Below, in pieces: positions 6,442-7,633 of a stretch of 7,633 nucleotides of DNA (the stretch's first letter is position 1; every line of letters begins with the position of its first letter). The notes beneath the pieces were generated by a model, which searched no databases, was not told the origin of the DNA, and saw nothing but the letters and a program-made list of their open reading frames with translations. Both the position numbers and the translations under genes were made by a program. Source of the DNA: Sphingobacteriales bacterium (GTDB lineage Bacteria > Bacteroidota > Bacteroidia > Sphingobacteriales > Sphingobacteriaceae); contig CANJWU010000052.1 in assembly GCA_947478655.1 (NCBI GenBank), forward strand, positions 1 through 7,633. Direction: 5' to 3'.

Positions 6442-7633
6442 ATGAAAGTATTGTTCACCTTTCCGGGCCTTGCCCATTATTTATCGGCCTTACTCGGACA
6501 TTTACAAAACGACGAGGGAATGGAAGTGGCGGCTATTATTCCACAAGGCAAAAGCCAATCGCGTGGCGAAGGCGTGCATGTGCAAACGCAATCCAATACC
6601 CGAACCATTAGCGGCGAAGAAGCCATTAGTTTTTTAGGCAAACCTTATTTTAAAAATTTACCCGAAATTTTAGCAGAGGAGCAACCCGATATTTTAGTGA
6701 TTGGTTGGCCATATGCCCTCGATTTAATTTTTAATTCGACCTTGCGCAACACCATCAAAAAATATAAGATTAAATTAATTTACAAAGGCATTCCATTTAA
6801 TTTGCCTGCCAAAAATAAGATCAAATATTTTTATTATAGCGAACAATTTACCGGTGGAGAAGCAGAGGCTTCGGGAAAAAATTTCTTTGGCTTTTTAAAA
6901 TTTTATTTGATTACGCAATTGCGAGGAATATATTTAAGAATGGTGGATGCGCATGTTTACTATATCGACGAAGCGATTGAAAACATTGCATCGTATGGCG
7001 TTGCAAAAGAAAAAATATTTATTACTTATAATTCGCCCGATACCGATACGCATTTAGCCATCGAAGCCCAATTACATGATCAAAAAGCAGATCATCCTAA
7101 TTTATTACATGTGGGTCGATTGGTGAAATGGAAACGCGTTGATTTATTAATTGATGCCTACCGTAAGCTGAAAAATAAATACCCTCAACTTACTTTAACC
7201 ATTGTAGGTAATGGACCAGAAGAAGCTTATTTAAAAAATTATGCTGCGGCAGATAGCGATATTATTTTCTTAGGCGCCATTTACGATCCGATGGAATTAG
7301 GTCGTGTATTTAAATCTGCCTCTATTTATGTATTGGCTGGAATGGGCGGCCTGTCTATTAATGAAGCCATGTGCTATGGCTTACCGATTATTTGTTCGAT
7401 AGCAGATGGCACCGAAAAAGCGATTGTACGCGCCGATTACAATGGCTATTATTTTGAAAGAGATAACTTATCTAGTTTATGCGATAACATTGATTTGCTC
7501 TTGCAAGACGAAGCGAAATTGAAATTATTTGGTGAAAGATCTTTGCAAATAATTAAAGAAGAAATTAATATTCGAACAGTGAGTAAACGCTATGTGAAAG
7601 CTTTTGAATATGTAATGAAAAGTGCTGCGGACG
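6442..7633 (+). CDS. GT4-family glycosyltransferase, partial (3' end outside window)
   Basis: The frame is open from the ATG at 6442 to the last base of the window, giving 397 codons plus one base with no stop. The start MKVLFTFPGLAHYLSALL is a normal GT-B N-terminal strand and helix. VIGWPYALD (about residues 87-95) and IPFNLPAKNK (117-126) belong to the acceptor domain. The C-terminal domain has HVGRLVKWKRVD (223-234), with the donor phosphate-binding Arg and Lys, then LTIVGNGPEE (252-261) and LSINEAMCYGLPIICS (304-319). In the usual E-x7-E motif the second Glu is Glu308, but the first is replaced by Gly300. Length and motifs suggest that only the last few residues are missing. The gene diverges from the minus-strand operon across 85 bp. 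It probably adds another sugar of the same glycan from a nucleotide-sugar donor; linkage and donor are unknown. Confidence 0.92.
   Translation, partial: MKVLFTFPGLAHYLSALLGHLQNDEGMEVAAIIPQGKSQSRGEGVHVQTQSNTRTISGEEAISFLGKPYFKNLPEILAEEQPDILVIGWPYALDLIFNSTLRNTIKKYKIKLIYKGIPFNLPAKNKIKYFYYSEQFTGGEAEASGKNFFGFLKFYLITQLRGIYLRMVDAHVYYIDEAIENIASYGVAKEKIFITYNSPDTDTHLAIEAQLHDQKADHPNLLHVGRLVKWKRVDLLIDAYRKLKNKYPQLTLTIVGNGPEEAYLKNYAAADSDIIFLGAIYDPMELGRVFKSASIYVLAGMGGLSINEAMCYGLPIICSIADGTEKAIVRADYNGYYFERDNLSSLCDNIDLLLQDEAKLKLFGERSLQIIKEEINIRTVSKRYVKAFEYVMKSAAD

Noticed and set aside
6357..6458. N-terminal extension of the first methyltransferase from an ATG at 6458
   Set aside because: The extra 34 residues do not look like family sequence, overlap the divergent glycosyltransferase start by 17 bp and cover the only room for a promoter.
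1..7633. Search for insertion sequences, CRISPR arrays, tRNAs, long repeats and frameshifted genes
   Set aside because: Reading by eye found no transposase motif, no regularly spaced repeats, no cloverleaf-like segment and no gene interrupted by a stop or frameshift; short AATTAATT runs reflect AT-rich codon use.

Overview
The window is a gene-dense stretch of a surface polysaccharide (O-antigen, capsule or exopolysaccharide) biosynthesis locus. The organism is most likely a member of the Bacteroidota, perhaps of the Chitinophagia/Sphingobacteriia type. This is inferred from the AT-rich codon use, A-rich leaders without clear Shine-Dalgarno sites before the starts, and the style of the YfhO-like protein, flippase and glycosyltransferases. 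No rRNA or other taxonomic marker is present.

Layout. (1) Bases 1-2128, plus strand: the C-terminal part of a YfhO-family membrane protein, whose stop overlaps by one base the start of a non-hydrolysing UDP-GlcNAc 2-epimerase (WecB/MnaA type). (2) Bases 2136-6356, minus strand: a compact four-gene operon, read from the right as class I SAM methyltransferase, GT4 glycosyltransferase (WcaL-like), second SAM methyltransferase, and Wzx-type flippase. Its junctions are a 1-bp gap, an 11-bp overlap and a 1-bp gap if the flippase starts at a TTG. (3) Bases 6442-7633, plus strand: a second GT4 glycosyltransferase that runs off the window. It diverges from the operon across 85 bp that must hold the control signals for the minus-strand operon.

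How the genes fit together (inference). The epimerase supplies UDP-ManNAc. The two GT4 enzymes add sugars to a lipid-linked glycan at the inner face of the membrane. The two methyltransferases probably modify sugars or the chain end. The flippase moves the finished unit across the inner membrane. The YfhO-like protein may act on the outer face, as GT-C-fold proteins of its family do. The glycan structure cannot be deduced from this window.

There is no gene-free stretch over 300 bases. I found no tRNA, rRNA, CRISPR array, insertion sequence, long repeat or convincing hairpin terminator. Nothing here looks like a wholly new system. The points worth a second look are start-site choices, the operon junctions, and an altered catalytic motif in the last glycosyltransferase.
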